Shown here: one piece after another, positions 1 to 7,230 of the stretch
How the letters are laid out: each line of letters opens with the position of its first letter
Position numbering within the stretch: position 1 is the stretch's first letter
Origin: Thiothrix lacustris DSM 21227
GTDB taxonomy: Bacteria; Pseudomonadota; Gammaproteobacteria; Thiotrichales; Thiotrichaceae
Length of the DNA: 43,309 nt
Assembly: GCF_000621325.1 (NCBI RefSeq)
Contig: NZ_JHYQ01000032.1
Location: 1 to 43,309, forward strand
Direction of reading: 5' to 3'
Translations under genes and position numbers: made by a program
Notes under the pieces: generated by a model
The model's database searches: none
Told to the model about the DNA's origin: nothing
Seen by the model: only the letters and a program-made list of their open reading frames with translations

Positions 1-236
1 CGGCTACTGATAATGCCACGGCTGTAAGCTAACAGGATGATTTTGAGTAACACCGCTGGGTCAAAAGCGGCTGCGCCCTGCACATCATTCTTATAACGCT
101 GGTGGAAGTCTTCAAGGTCAAGTTCCTTATCCACCAAATGACGTAGCGCGTATTCAAATGTACCCGGCAGGATTTGCCGGTCAAAGTCCACAGCCAACAG
201 TTTTACGCCTTGATGAATCGGTTTGTAGCGTGCCAT
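1..236 (-). CDS. IS1182-like transposase, N-terminal part, cut by window edge
   Basis: Reading the minus strand from the ATG at 236 gives 78 residues beginning MARYKPIHQGVKLLAVDFD, with a later segment AFDPAVLLKIILLAYSRGI before the window ends. This is the typical N-terminus of IS1182/IS5-superfamily DDE transposases, where the DUF772-type region precedes the catalytic domain. Transposases of this type are about 450 residues, so only the first sixth is present. The C-terminal end of a similar transposase lies on the same strand at the other edge of the window. The insertion probably defines the left junction of the contig. Family assignment comes from remembered sequence patterns. Confidence 0.8.
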   Translation of the reverse strand, partial: MARYKPIHQGVKLLAVDFDRQILPGTFEYALRHLVDKELDLEDFHQRYKNDVQGAAAFDPAVLLKIILLAYSRGIISS

Positions 237-267
237 GCCTGCCTACTCATTCTGGTGCTTGTGATGC

Positions 268-774
268 TTGATTATCCCACAAAATGGCGGTTCGGAGGGT
301 TTTTCTACAGCCTCAATTGATGGTTTGAGTGGTGTTTTACTATGTTGTACAGACTTAGATGAATATGCTGATGTGGTCGAATGTCTAATTACCCATCCCA
401 ATGGAATATTACACAGAAAAGAAAGTGACAGCATCGCTCCATCAATAAGAGATTTAGCCAATTTAGATTTTGTTGTTATTTGTAATCTTGCATTTGGACA
501 CAATGCATTCTTTAAAAATGAAATGGTTAACAGATTCTATCGCAAGGAGGGTCTAACGCTAGATGGAGGCTCAGTATGGGAATACAAGAGTAGTGTTCCC
601 GTATTCCCTATTGCATTCCCGATCCGGGAAAGTATTATGACAGAGCAATTATTGCAAAATCTCCATAAAACCTTTTATTCTCATTACTCTTTTTTCTGGA
701 GTTTATACAAAACATCAAATGTTGTTGATGCTATATTTGGTTCATTTAATGAAATCCTTAGTGGACGGAGGTAG
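268..774 (+). CDS. hypothetical protein, possibly 5'-truncated by the adjacent IS
   Basis: An open frame of 168 codons starts with TTG and has no good ribosome binding site. It begins about 30 bp outside the transposase start, so the original 5' end may have been lost when the IS inserted. The product has no signal peptide or transmembrane helix, and I do not recognise its family. It contains a hydrophobic strand (LDFVVICNLAF, about residues 68-78) and an aromatic-rich C-terminal third. Base composition is clearly more AT-rich than the neighbouring conjugation genes, which suggests separate origin. It is convergent with the conjugation operon. Confidence 0.45.
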   Translation: MIIPQNGGSEGFSTASIDGLSGVLLCCTDLDEYADVVECLITHPNGILHRKESDSIAPSIRDLANLDFVVICNLAFGHNAFFKNEMVNRFYRKEGLTLDGGSVWEYKSSVPVFPIAFPIRESIMTEQLLQNLHKTFYSHYSFFWSLYKTSNVVDAIFGSFNEILSGRR

Positions 775-1060
775 AACAAATTAAGTGAAAACTGATTAAT
801 TTTAAAAATACTTCATGTGAGTGGTTCATCTTAGCAGTCAGTTTGATGTGGTGTCGAACGCTCACTAATCGTTGCACCTGCGGCACACTTTACGTTGATA
901 TTTGGGGTTCACCCTAAATGGAAGTGAAAAATATCACCTCCAGCTCTGCAAATGGGGTTGTTTCCTATCTTTTTAGAAGGATTTCCAGCAGGGTATAGAC
1001 TCTAATTTTTCTTTTGTTGTCAGCATTGGGCAGTTTACTATTCATCGCTGACAATATTGC
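775..1060. other. AT-rich intergenic stretch, no gene seen
   Basis: This stretch separates the convergent ends of the hypothetical gene and the VirB1-like gene. It is AT-rich. I see no convincing reading frame, RNA gene or strong hairpin with a T-run. Confidence 0.5.
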
Positions 1061-1726
1061 TTACCCTCCTTCATCAAAAAACACAGATGCCGTATAGGCG
1101 TTTGCCTCCACGTCCATTGATGATGAGGGTTCTTTATATTGCTGGCTTGCCCTGTTCTGTCTGGATGGTTGTGAAACAGGCACTGGTTCAGGCTGATAGT
1201 ACAGTGCCGCAGAGTACGGAGAGGCTGCTGGTTCACCCGTCATACCCGTGATCCCTGCCATACCGACATCCCCGGCTGTTCCTCCCAACCGAGCCATGAT
1301 TTTACTGACGTAATTCTGCGTTTCCCGGTAAGGCGGTATTCCGGCATATTTGTCCACTGCCCCTTCCCCTGCATTGTAGCCTGCCAGTGCCAGAGGCCAG
1401 CTCTGGTAACGGTTGTACAGCCATGCCAGATAAGTTGTCCCACCCCGGATGTTTTCTGCCGGGTCAAATGCATTGTATACCCCGAAACGGGCTGCCGTGC
1501 CGGGCATGAGCTGCATCAGCCCTTGCGCACCTTTGTGTGAGACAGCACCGGGGTTATGGGCAGATTCTTGCTGGATGACGGCACGGATGACGGATACGGG
1601 TACACCCGTCTGTTGGGCTGCTGCCTGTACGATACCGTCCAGATGCTGTTCGGCCTGCACGGGCAGGCAGCAGGCCAGTACCAGCCATAACAGGCCAATT
1701 TGCCGGATCAACCGCTGCACCCTCAC
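1061..1726 (-). CDS. VirB1/TrbN-like lytic transglycosylase
   Basis: This 221-residue protein is predicted to cleave peptidoglycan locally so that the type IV secretion channel can be assembled in the periplasm. It has an N-terminal signal peptide (hydrophobic run about residues 10-25, cleavage near VQA-EQ). An SLT/lysozyme-like domain follows, with the catalytic glutamate in QQESAHNPGAVS (E54), then GLMQLMPGTA and the AGYNAGEGAV motif. The last 70 residues are Pro/Ser-rich and probably disordered. It is the last gene of the trb operon; its start overlaps the end of the DUF2274-like gene by 4 bp, indicating translational coupling. The fold assignment is firm; the role in conjugation is inferred from position. 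Confidence 0.9.
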   Translation of the reverse strand: MRVQRLIRQIGLLWLVLACCLPVQAEQHLDGIVQAAAQQTGVPVSVIRAVIQQESAHNPGAVSHKGAQGLMQLMPGTAARFGVYNAFDPAENIRGGTTYLAWLYNRYQSWPLALAGYNAGEGAVDKYAGIPPYRETQNYVSKIMARLGGTAGDVGMAGITGMTGEPAASPYSAALYYQPEPVPVSQPSRQNRASQQYKEPSSSMDVEANAYTASVFFDEGG

Positions 1727-2097
1727 ACGCCGTGGTGTCCTGTTTGCCAGTGCTGCGCTTCCTGGTCATGTTCGTGCCTTGCTTCTGCCAGCATCACCGG
1801 CTGGTTTCCTGCCTCTGCGGGTGTTGACTGGTTGCCATTGTCAGGTGTGCTGGGGTGGTTATCGCCCTGCCCGTCCTGGGGCTGGTGTTTGCGGTGCTTC
1901 TTCAGCCAGCTACGGAAATCCCGGTCTTTTTTCAGTGCATCATCCAGCAGTTGTTCCACCACCATATCCAGTTGTAGCCAGGGATAAGTTTCCTTGGCGC
2001 AAGTCAGGTAAAGCTCCAGCTCCTGAAAAACATTTTCGTTGATGTCCACCCGCAGCTTTTTCTTTTCCGGGGTTGGGGTGAATTTCATGCTGACCAT
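1723..2097 (-). CDS. DUF2274-like small protein of Trb-type conjugation operons
   Basis: This 124-residue soluble protein has a conserved-looking N-terminal half (KLRVDINENVFQELELYL, then a helix ending KKDRDFRSWLKKH) and a low-complexity Gln/His/Gly-rich tail. A small DUF2274 protein just after trbI is typical of Tn4371-type trb operons, and both the position and the RDFRxW-like ending fit. The helical pattern, a strand followed by two helices, would suit a ribbon-helix-helix-like fold, but this is a guess. I chose the ATG at 2097 because AAGGAG lies at the right distance upstream. A longer frame to 2136 would overlap trbI. Function is unknown. Confidence 0.65.
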   Translation of the reverse strand: MVSMKFTPTPEKKKLRVDINENVFQELELYLTCAKETYPWLQLDMVVEQLLDDALKKDRDFRSWLKKHRKHQPQDGQGDNHPSTPDNGNQSTPAEAGNQPVMLAEARHEHDQEAQHWQTGHHGV

Positions 2098-2110
2098 GCG
2101 TGTCTCCTTG

Positions 2111-3409
2111 TCATTGGGTAAATGAGTAAACGGCATCCAGTGCCGGGTCTGCTGTCTGGGTGTAGGGCTTCAGTACCATGTCCTTATGCACCAGGATATT
2201 GACGGGGAAGCCTTGACGGATTTCGAGGGTTGGCTGGATGTCGAGGTTCTTGCGGGTGATGCGTTGCCCAGTGCGGTTGATTTCGGAACCCACGTTGCTA
2301 TAGAAACGCCCCTCAAAATCGCCATCGTCATACTGGGACTGGGCAGTGCCTGCGAGCAGTGACGACAGCAGCACACCACCCGCCAGCTTGCCCCAATGGT
2401 TATCAACCTGGTCAGTGAAGCCGGATTGCCCGCCAGTATCCACGCCGGGCATCCCTTCCAAGGAAATGGAGGAGCCATCCGGGAAAATCATCCGGTTCCA
2501 TACCACCCGTACCCGTTCCTGCCCGTAATTGACGCTGTTTTCGTATTGGCCGAGGATCCTTGTCCCCTGCGGGATCAGCAAGTAACGTCCGCTGACCGTA
2601 TCAAACACCTGTTCACTGACCTGGGCGATGATCATCCCCGGCAATTGTGAGTTAATGCCGGTGATCAGGACTGCCGGGATCAGTGTCCCGGCCTTGACTT
2701 CATACGGGCTGCGCGGGGCTTGTAGCCTACCTTGCAGGTAGGCTTTGTCCTGCCCGAATGCAGTCTGCTGTAGGGATGTACCATCCCCTTGCATGGTGTA
2801 GGCTGTACCTGCTTGCCCATCCGCCACCTCAGCATCCGGTAAGCCATGATTGCCCGCCGCGCCGCCGCTGGCTGGCAGTGCGGCACTTTGCCCGCCTGCC
2901 TGGCTGCCCTCAAAAAACAGGTTGGCGGTGAGTGCCTTGTTGTGTGCTTCCCTTGCCAGTTGTTCACGCCGTAGCCGTTCCAGTTCTTCCGGTGAAGGCT
3001 GTTTGGGTGCAGGTGCTGGGGTAAAAGCCGGTGTGACTGGCTTTTGCAGCATCAGCCCCCCAGCATCCCCCGGCAAAGGTTTTCCCAGCACGGGTATGTC
3101 GGGTTTGGGTGGTTCCGGGTAGTCCAGTTGCCCATAATCATTGGCAGCGCCGCGTAAGGCATCCGGCATGGAGCGTTTGACTGACTCGGGGTCAATGCGG
3201 GCTTGTTGGGTGTCTGCTGCGGTCATCGCCCTAGGTTTCAGTGCCAGATAGATGGTGGCAACCAGCAGCAAGCCAACACCTGTCACCAACAGGATAATGG
3301 GGCCTTTCTTCAACTGGCGTGCGCGTGACCTTTCCAGCGACAGACGTGGGTCATCCGGGTTGAGCTTGCTGTCAGAGGCTTGCCCGCCTTGGTATTGCGA
3401 TTCTGTCAT
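2111..3409 (-). CDS. trbI: TrbI/VirB10 type IV secretion core-complex protein
   Basis: This 432-residue protein forms the part of the channel that spans the envelope and links the inner-membrane energy proteins with the outer-membrane pore. It has a short cytoplasmic N-terminus and one transmembrane helix (about residues 36-57, ILLVTGVGLLLVATIYLAL). A proline-rich periplasmic linker follows (about 90-140), then the C-terminal VirB10 barrel domain. The barrel shows LIPQGTRILGQYE, GMPGVDTGGQSGFTDQVDNHWG and a closing RQGFPVNILVHKDMVL. Length is usual for TrbI. It lies between trbG and the DUF2274-like gene. Confidence 0.93.
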   Translation of the reverse strand: MTESQYQGGQASDSKLNPDDPRLSLERSRARQLKKGPIILLVTGVGLLLVATIYLALKPRAMTAADTQQARIDPESVKRSMPDALRGAANDYGQLDYPEPPKPDIPVLGKPLPGDAGGLMLQKPVTPAFTPAPAPKQPSPEELERLRREQLAREAHNKALTANLFFEGSQAGGQSAALPASGGAAGNHGLPDAEVADGQAGTAYTMQGDGTSLQQTAFGQDKAYLQGRLQAPRSPYEVKAGTLIPAVLITGINSQLPGMIIAQVSEQVFDTVSGRYLLIPQGTRILGQYENSVNYGQERVRVVWNRMIFPDGSSISLEGMPGVDTGGQSGFTDQVDNHWGKLAGGVLLSSLLAGTAQSQYDDGDFEGRFYSNVGSEINRTGQRITRKNLDIQPTLEIRQGFPVNILVHKDMVLKPYTQTADPALDAVYSFTQ

Positions 3410-3418
3410 TATTTACCC

Positions 3419-4453
3419 CTACCCCACCCTTGCAATCCTGACCACATCGGCAGCATCACTGCCTACCCGCAATTCGGCGGTAGAGAACAGCCGATCGACG
3501 ATGTAATGCCCATTCTTTACTCGGTAATTGACCATCTGGCTCTGCCCATTCCGTGCCGTCACAAACAGTGCCGGGGCTTCACCTTGCTGGAATCCAGACG
3601 GGAAGCGGATAAAGACCCGTCGCCCGTCATCAAACACCCGTGTGGGTGTCCAGTGCGGGTTGCCCTGGCGTGCTTCCACCCGATAGGCAAAGTTGAGGTT
3701 GTCGAGGTCAACACTGGGAGGGGCTGGCTGGCGCAAGGCTTGCGCCCTGAGCCTGTCCAGGGATGCCCGCTGAACCCGTTGCGGGTACTGCCAACTGACT
3801 GCCGCCATGTAGGTTTCCTTGTGGCTGGTCAGTTCCAGCAGGTAAGTACGGCGGTTGGTGTTGATGACCAAGGTGGTGGCAAGGCCAGATGCTACCGGCT
3901 TGATCAGCACATGTTGTTGGGGCAGGCCATCCTGCACCGATTTGTTGACCCCCAATACCCAGCGCACGGTGTCACCTGCTGCGGGTTTGCCAATGATTTC
4001 TTCCCCCGGTTCAAGCTGGATGTCGGTCAGGCGCAAGGGGGCAGTATGGATCTGGTACAAAGCCCCGCTGGTGTAGCCATAGTTCATGATGGCATTGGTA
4101 TAGCTGGCCTCATCCGGGGATTGACGCGCACTCTGGTTGGCATACTCAATGGCTTGCAGGGGGCTGCTGCCGTGTTTGGCTTTGCGCTTTGCCTTGGGTT
4201 TGGTGACGGGTTCCAGTGGTGGTTCTGGTGTCCAGCCGGTGGTGGCAGGCTCGTGGGTATACGTGGTTTGCTCCGGTTCGGCTGCTGCTGCCATTGCCGC
4301 CTGCACTTCCGGCAAAGGTAGGCCGTTGCCATAGCGGAAACTCCCCGAACGGGAAAACTCCCTGTTGCTGGATGACGGCTGGGTATCCAGCATGGCACAT
4401 CCGTGCATCAGGGCGGAGGCGGTAACGATCAGGGTCAGCTTTGTTGTATCCAT
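3419..4453 (-). CDS. trbG: TrbG/VirB9 outer-membrane core protein, possible lipoprotein
   Basis: VirB9 proteins form the outer-membrane ring of the secretion channel with VirB10 and normally with the lipoprotein VirB7. The 344-residue product shows the usual pieces: a beta-rich N-terminal domain (LQPGEEI-like LEPGEEIIGKPAAGDTVRW) and a C-terminal domain with FAYRVEARQGNPHWTPTRVFDDGRR and FPSGFQQGEAPALF. The ATG at 4453 was chosen over 4483 because it places a hydrophobic leader at the N-terminus. That leader ends LIVTASALMHGC, a weak lipobox, so the protein may be lipid-anchored. No separate VirB7-like lipoprotein is seen in the operon. A Pro/Lys-rich linker occupies about residues 60-100. 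Confidence 0.9.
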   Translation of the reverse strand: MDTTKLTLIVTASALMHGCAMLDTQPSSSNREFSRSGSFRYGNGLPLPEVQAAMAAAAEPEQTTYTHEPATTGWTPEPPLEPVTKPKAKRKAKHGSSPLQAIEYANQSARQSPDEASYTNAIMNYGYTSGALYQIHTAPLRLTDIQLEPGEEIIGKPAAGDTVRWVLGVNKSVQDGLPQQHVLIKPVASGLATTLVINTNRRTYLLELTSHKETYMAAVSWQYPQRVQRASLDRLRAQALRQPAPPSVDLDNLNFAYRVEARQGNPHWTPTRVFDDGRRVFIRFPSGFQQGEAPALFVTARNGQSQMVNYRVKNGHYIVDRLFSTAELRVGSDAADVVRIARVG

Positions 4454-4507
4454 AAGGTGTCTGCTTCCAAACCGGAAAATCAAAGGGGTAACTGGCGATA
4501 AGGCAAC

Positions 4508-5200
4508 CTACTCCGCCTGTGTCCAGCTAAACGAATCAATGTACATCCCGATGGGGTTCACCTTGAGTTGTGCATCGGTGGTGGGTTCCTGGAAGGTCAG
4601 GTTGAAAATGCCCTTCCATTTGTGTGTGCCGTTATTGCCGCCACGGGTGTTCCAGTAGGTCTCTTCCCATTCCGCACTCCAGGAGTTCTCGGAAATCGGG
4701 ATCAGGGTCAGGTTGTTCAGGGTAATGCGCTCTTCCTTCATGCGGTCGGTCGGCACGTACTTGCGGGCGTAATCACTCAGCATATTGGCGGCAGCCGGTG
4801 TCACCAGTGCATAGGCATCTTCCCACTGGCGCTTGACCACGATGGGGTCAGCCGGGAGGGAGCGCACATCTTCGATGAAGCGGGTCAGGTGGTATTTGCG
4901 CGAGGCTTCATTGACCTTGTATTGCACCCCGGAGGTTCCAGCCTCCCCCTGGTAGGCTGCGTGTCCCAGCTTGTCCACCTCAATCACATGGATGGCTTTC
5001 TTGGGTAAGGTGCCGAGGTACACCATCCCCAGCATGGACAGCATCAGCAAACCCAGCAGGAAGAATGACAGGTAGCGCCAGTTCAGCGCCTGCATCCGCG
5101 CACTGCCATAGCGGTCATCCCATTCCATCCGGGCTTTCAGGTAACGGTCAAGCTCCTGCTTTTCCCGCCCAAGGTCGTGCTGTACGTTGTGTGTGGTCAT
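4508..5200 (-). CDS. trbF: TrbF/VirB8 inner-membrane assembly protein
   Basis: This 230-residue bitopic protein has a cytoplasmic N-terminus of about 45 residues, one transmembrane helix (YLSFFLLGLLMLSMLGMVYLG) and a periplasmic NTF2-like VirB8 domain. The start of that domain contains HVIEVDKLGHAAY, typical of TrbF (VIEVDxxG). Later segments RFIEDVRSLPADPIVVKRQWEDAY and SAEWEETYW also fit. VirB8 proteins nucleate assembly of the secretion channel and contact VirB10 and VirB4. The gene sits between trbL and trbG, as in Tn4371-like operons. Assignment is confident. Confidence 0.93.
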   Translation of the reverse strand: MTTHNVQHDLGREKQELDRYLKARMEWDDRYGSARMQALNWRYLSFFLLGLLMLSMLGMVYLGTLPKKAIHVIEVDKLGHAAYQGEAGTSGVQYKVNEASRKYHLTRFIEDVRSLPADPIVVKRQWEDAYALVTPAAANMLSDYARKYVPTDRMKEERITLNNLTLIPISENSWSAEWEETYWNTRGGNNGTHKWKGIFNLTFQEPTTDAQLKVNPIGMYIDSFSWTQAE

Positions 5201-5262
5201 GGTTTCCCTTGTCTGGTTATGTCCATCATCCTGGCTTTAAATACCTTCTTTTCCTGCCAGCC

Positions 5263-6483
5263 CTACAGGCTGGCCTGCATCCCGCCGCTGGGGTGTGCCT
5301 CATGCGGGACACGGTGTCCGGCTGTCAGCAATTTACCCGCCCAGCCCGGACGGGTTGCCGGGGCATTACCCGCTGTCATTGGTGCGTCCGTCATGGCGCT
5401 ATAACTTTCCGCCTTGCCCTGTTGCCAAGCACCCCGTGTCCCTTGAGTCATGCGTTGGGTACTGCTCCTGACCAAGCTCTCCCCCGCGCCAGCCACACCC
5501 CCCAGCACTTTTTGTCCGGCATTGCCGTGGGTAAAAGCACTGCCCCGCTGGTAGCCTGCGGTGGCATTCCCGGCAAGGCGAGCCGTTGCCCCGGCAGCCG
5601 CACGGGTAGCACCCAAGGCCGTGCCGACGGCAGCACTCCCGGCTGCCATGCCGACCATGCTGTTCTGGGTGGCCGTGCCTGCGGACAGTGATGGCGAGCC
5701 TGACACCAGCCCTGCGGCGACACCGGGGGCATTCCATGACAGTAGGGCGATGGCCCAAGCAATCACCATCACCGAGAAGATTTCATTCCACTCCACATTC
5801 CCGTCCACCACCGTGAAGGTCAGTGAACCCGTCAGGGTCGGTTCCGTCACGGAGAGGATGAAAGCCAGCACCATCAGGCGCACCCCGTAGTTCACCACCC
5901 CGCCCAGGGTCTTCTCGGCGATGAACTTGGTGTGCTTGTTGATGCCAAACGGCAGCAGGATGGCGGACAGCCCCATGAACAGGTAGAACTCCAGTACGGT
6001 CAGGAAAACCTGGATTGCGACGATGGCAAAAGCAATCAGAATGATGAAAGCCGAGATCCACAGGATGATGACCTGCCCCACCTGATCCCAGTCGTCCATG
6101 GTTTCAATCATGGTCATGATCGGGGTGATGGCATTGACCCCGGCAGTGAATATCCGGCTGGGGTCAAGGATGATGGCATGGCCACCCGCCGCACCCCCTG
6201 CCCCACTGATCCCCGCATCCACCATTGAGTAGACGAAGACCGGGGCGAGGGCTGCAAAGTTTGTCACCAGCCACAACCAGAACATCATGAACAGCAGCTT
6301 CTTGATGACATCCATGGTTTGGGCATTGCCACCCAATGCCCACCACAAGGCCACCAGCACCAGTTCAATGCCTGCCAGCACCCACAGCAAGGCTTGCCCG
6401 CCGTTTGCCCAAATCAGCCCATAGGCCGCATTGAATACGGTCAGGAACTGGTTCAGCGAGTTGGTGAGAATGGCGGTGTCCAT
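5263..6483 (-). CDS. trbL: TrbL/VirB6 polytopic inner-membrane channel protein
   Basis: This 406-residue protein has about six hydrophobic segments in residues 25-265 and then a soluble Ala/Gly/Thr-rich tail of about 140 residues. The segment ALLWVLAGIELVLVALWWALG and the QVFLTVLEFYLFMGLSAILLPFGI loop are typical of TrbL. VirB6/TrbL proteins form the inner-membrane platform that passes DNA from the ATPases to the periplasm. The low-complexity tail is common in this family. It follows trbJ with a 12 bp gap. Confidence 0.92.
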   Translation of the reverse strand: MDTAILTNSLNQFLTVFNAAYGLIWANGGQALLWVLAGIELVLVALWWALGGNAQTMDVIKKLLFMMFWLWLVTNFAALAPVFVYSMVDAGISGAGGAAGGHAIILDPSRIFTAGVNAITPIMTMIETMDDWDQVGQVIILWISAFIILIAFAIVAIQVFLTVLEFYLFMGLSAILLPFGINKHTKFIAEKTLGGVVNYGVRLMVLAFILSVTEPTLTGSLTFTVVDGNVEWNEIFSVMVIAWAIALLSWNAPGVAAGLVSGSPSLSAGTATQNSMVGMAAGSAAVGTALGATRAAAGATARLAGNATAGYQRGSAFTHGNAGQKVLGGVAGAGESLVRSSTQRMTQGTRGAWQQGKAESYSAMTDAPMTAGNAPATRPGWAGKLLTAGHRVPHEAHPSGGMQASL

Positions 6484-6495
6484 GCAGTACCCCGG

Positions 6496-7230
6496 TTACG
6501 GCAGGTGGGATAACGGGGCAGTGTCATACTCTGCCTTACCGAGGTTTTGCAGCATTTTGGTCTTGCGTGCGCGGGCTGCTTCACGGGATTTCTCCTGTTG
6601 TGCGGCTTGCGCAGCTTCCAGACGCCCATTGGCTGCCAGCAATTGCAGCGAGTCATTCATCTGTTGTGCCAGTATCCCCATGCTCTGGTTCAGGAGCTGG
6701 AGCTGGCGCACTTCCCCGTCAGCCGTCTGGCTTTGGGCTAACAAGGAATTGACGTTGGTGACATTGAGGGCAGCCCGTTGCACGATGCTCTGGGCGGTCA
6801 TGGCCTCAATCGTGGCATTGTCGATTTCGGTACTCCACTCATCCAACTTGCCGCCAAAGTTGCTGAAGTCGTAGTTATCCCAACTGGCTTGGTCAGGGAA
6901 CAGAGTGTTGAACTCGTTCTGGATATTGCCTACCGATTGGGAAACCTGTGTCAGTGTCCCCAGGGTATTTTGCATCTCCTGCAATTGCCCGTTGAGGCCG
7001 CCTGCCACACTGGCGTACTGGCTGCCTCCGATGGTTTGCAGGGTCTGTGCCATCTGGTTGATCTGCTGGATCTGGTTCTGGATTTGGGTGACGGCATGGG
7101 TCACTTGCAACAGGCTTTGGGTCAGGTTGCCGTAATCAACCACGGGCAAGGCTGCCCTGCCTTGGGTACTGGTTAATACCAGCAGTGCTACCGCCAGCAT
7201 CAGCGCCTTCAGGTTGAACGTCCTGTTCAT
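6496..7230 (-). CDS. trbJ: TrbJ/VirB5-like pilus-associated protein
   Basis: This 244-residue exported protein has a signal peptide (LMLAVALLVLTSTQGRAALP, cleavage near residue 26) and is otherwise mostly alpha-helical, with many Gln-rich heptads (TQIQNQIQQINQMAQTLQ). These are hallmarks of TrbJ/VirB5, the minor pilus-tip adhesin family. The segment DYGNLTQSLLQVTHAV just after the signal peptide is characteristic. The ATG at 7230 overlaps the stop of trbE in an ATGA arrangement, so the two are translationally coupled. Confidence 0.9.
   Translation of the reverse strand: MNRTFNLKALMLAVALLVLTSTQGRAALPVVDYGNLTQSLLQVTHAVTQIQNQIQQINQMAQTLQTIGGSQYASVAGGLNGQLQEMQNTLGTLTQVSQSVGNIQNEFNTLFPDQASWDNYDFSNFGGKLDEWSTEIDNATIEAMTAQSIVQRAALNVTNVNSLLAQSQTADGEVRQLQLLNQSMGILAQQMNDSLQLLAANGRLEAAQAAQQEKSREAARARKTKMLQNLGKAEYDTAPLSHLP

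Noticed and set aside
3380-4321. A 313-codon open frame on the plus strand opposite trbG
   Set aside because: It lies fully antisense to a well-supported VirB9 gene, has no family likeness and no ribosome binding site. GC-rich coding DNA often gives such shadows, and the same holds for other plus-strand frames across the trb operon.
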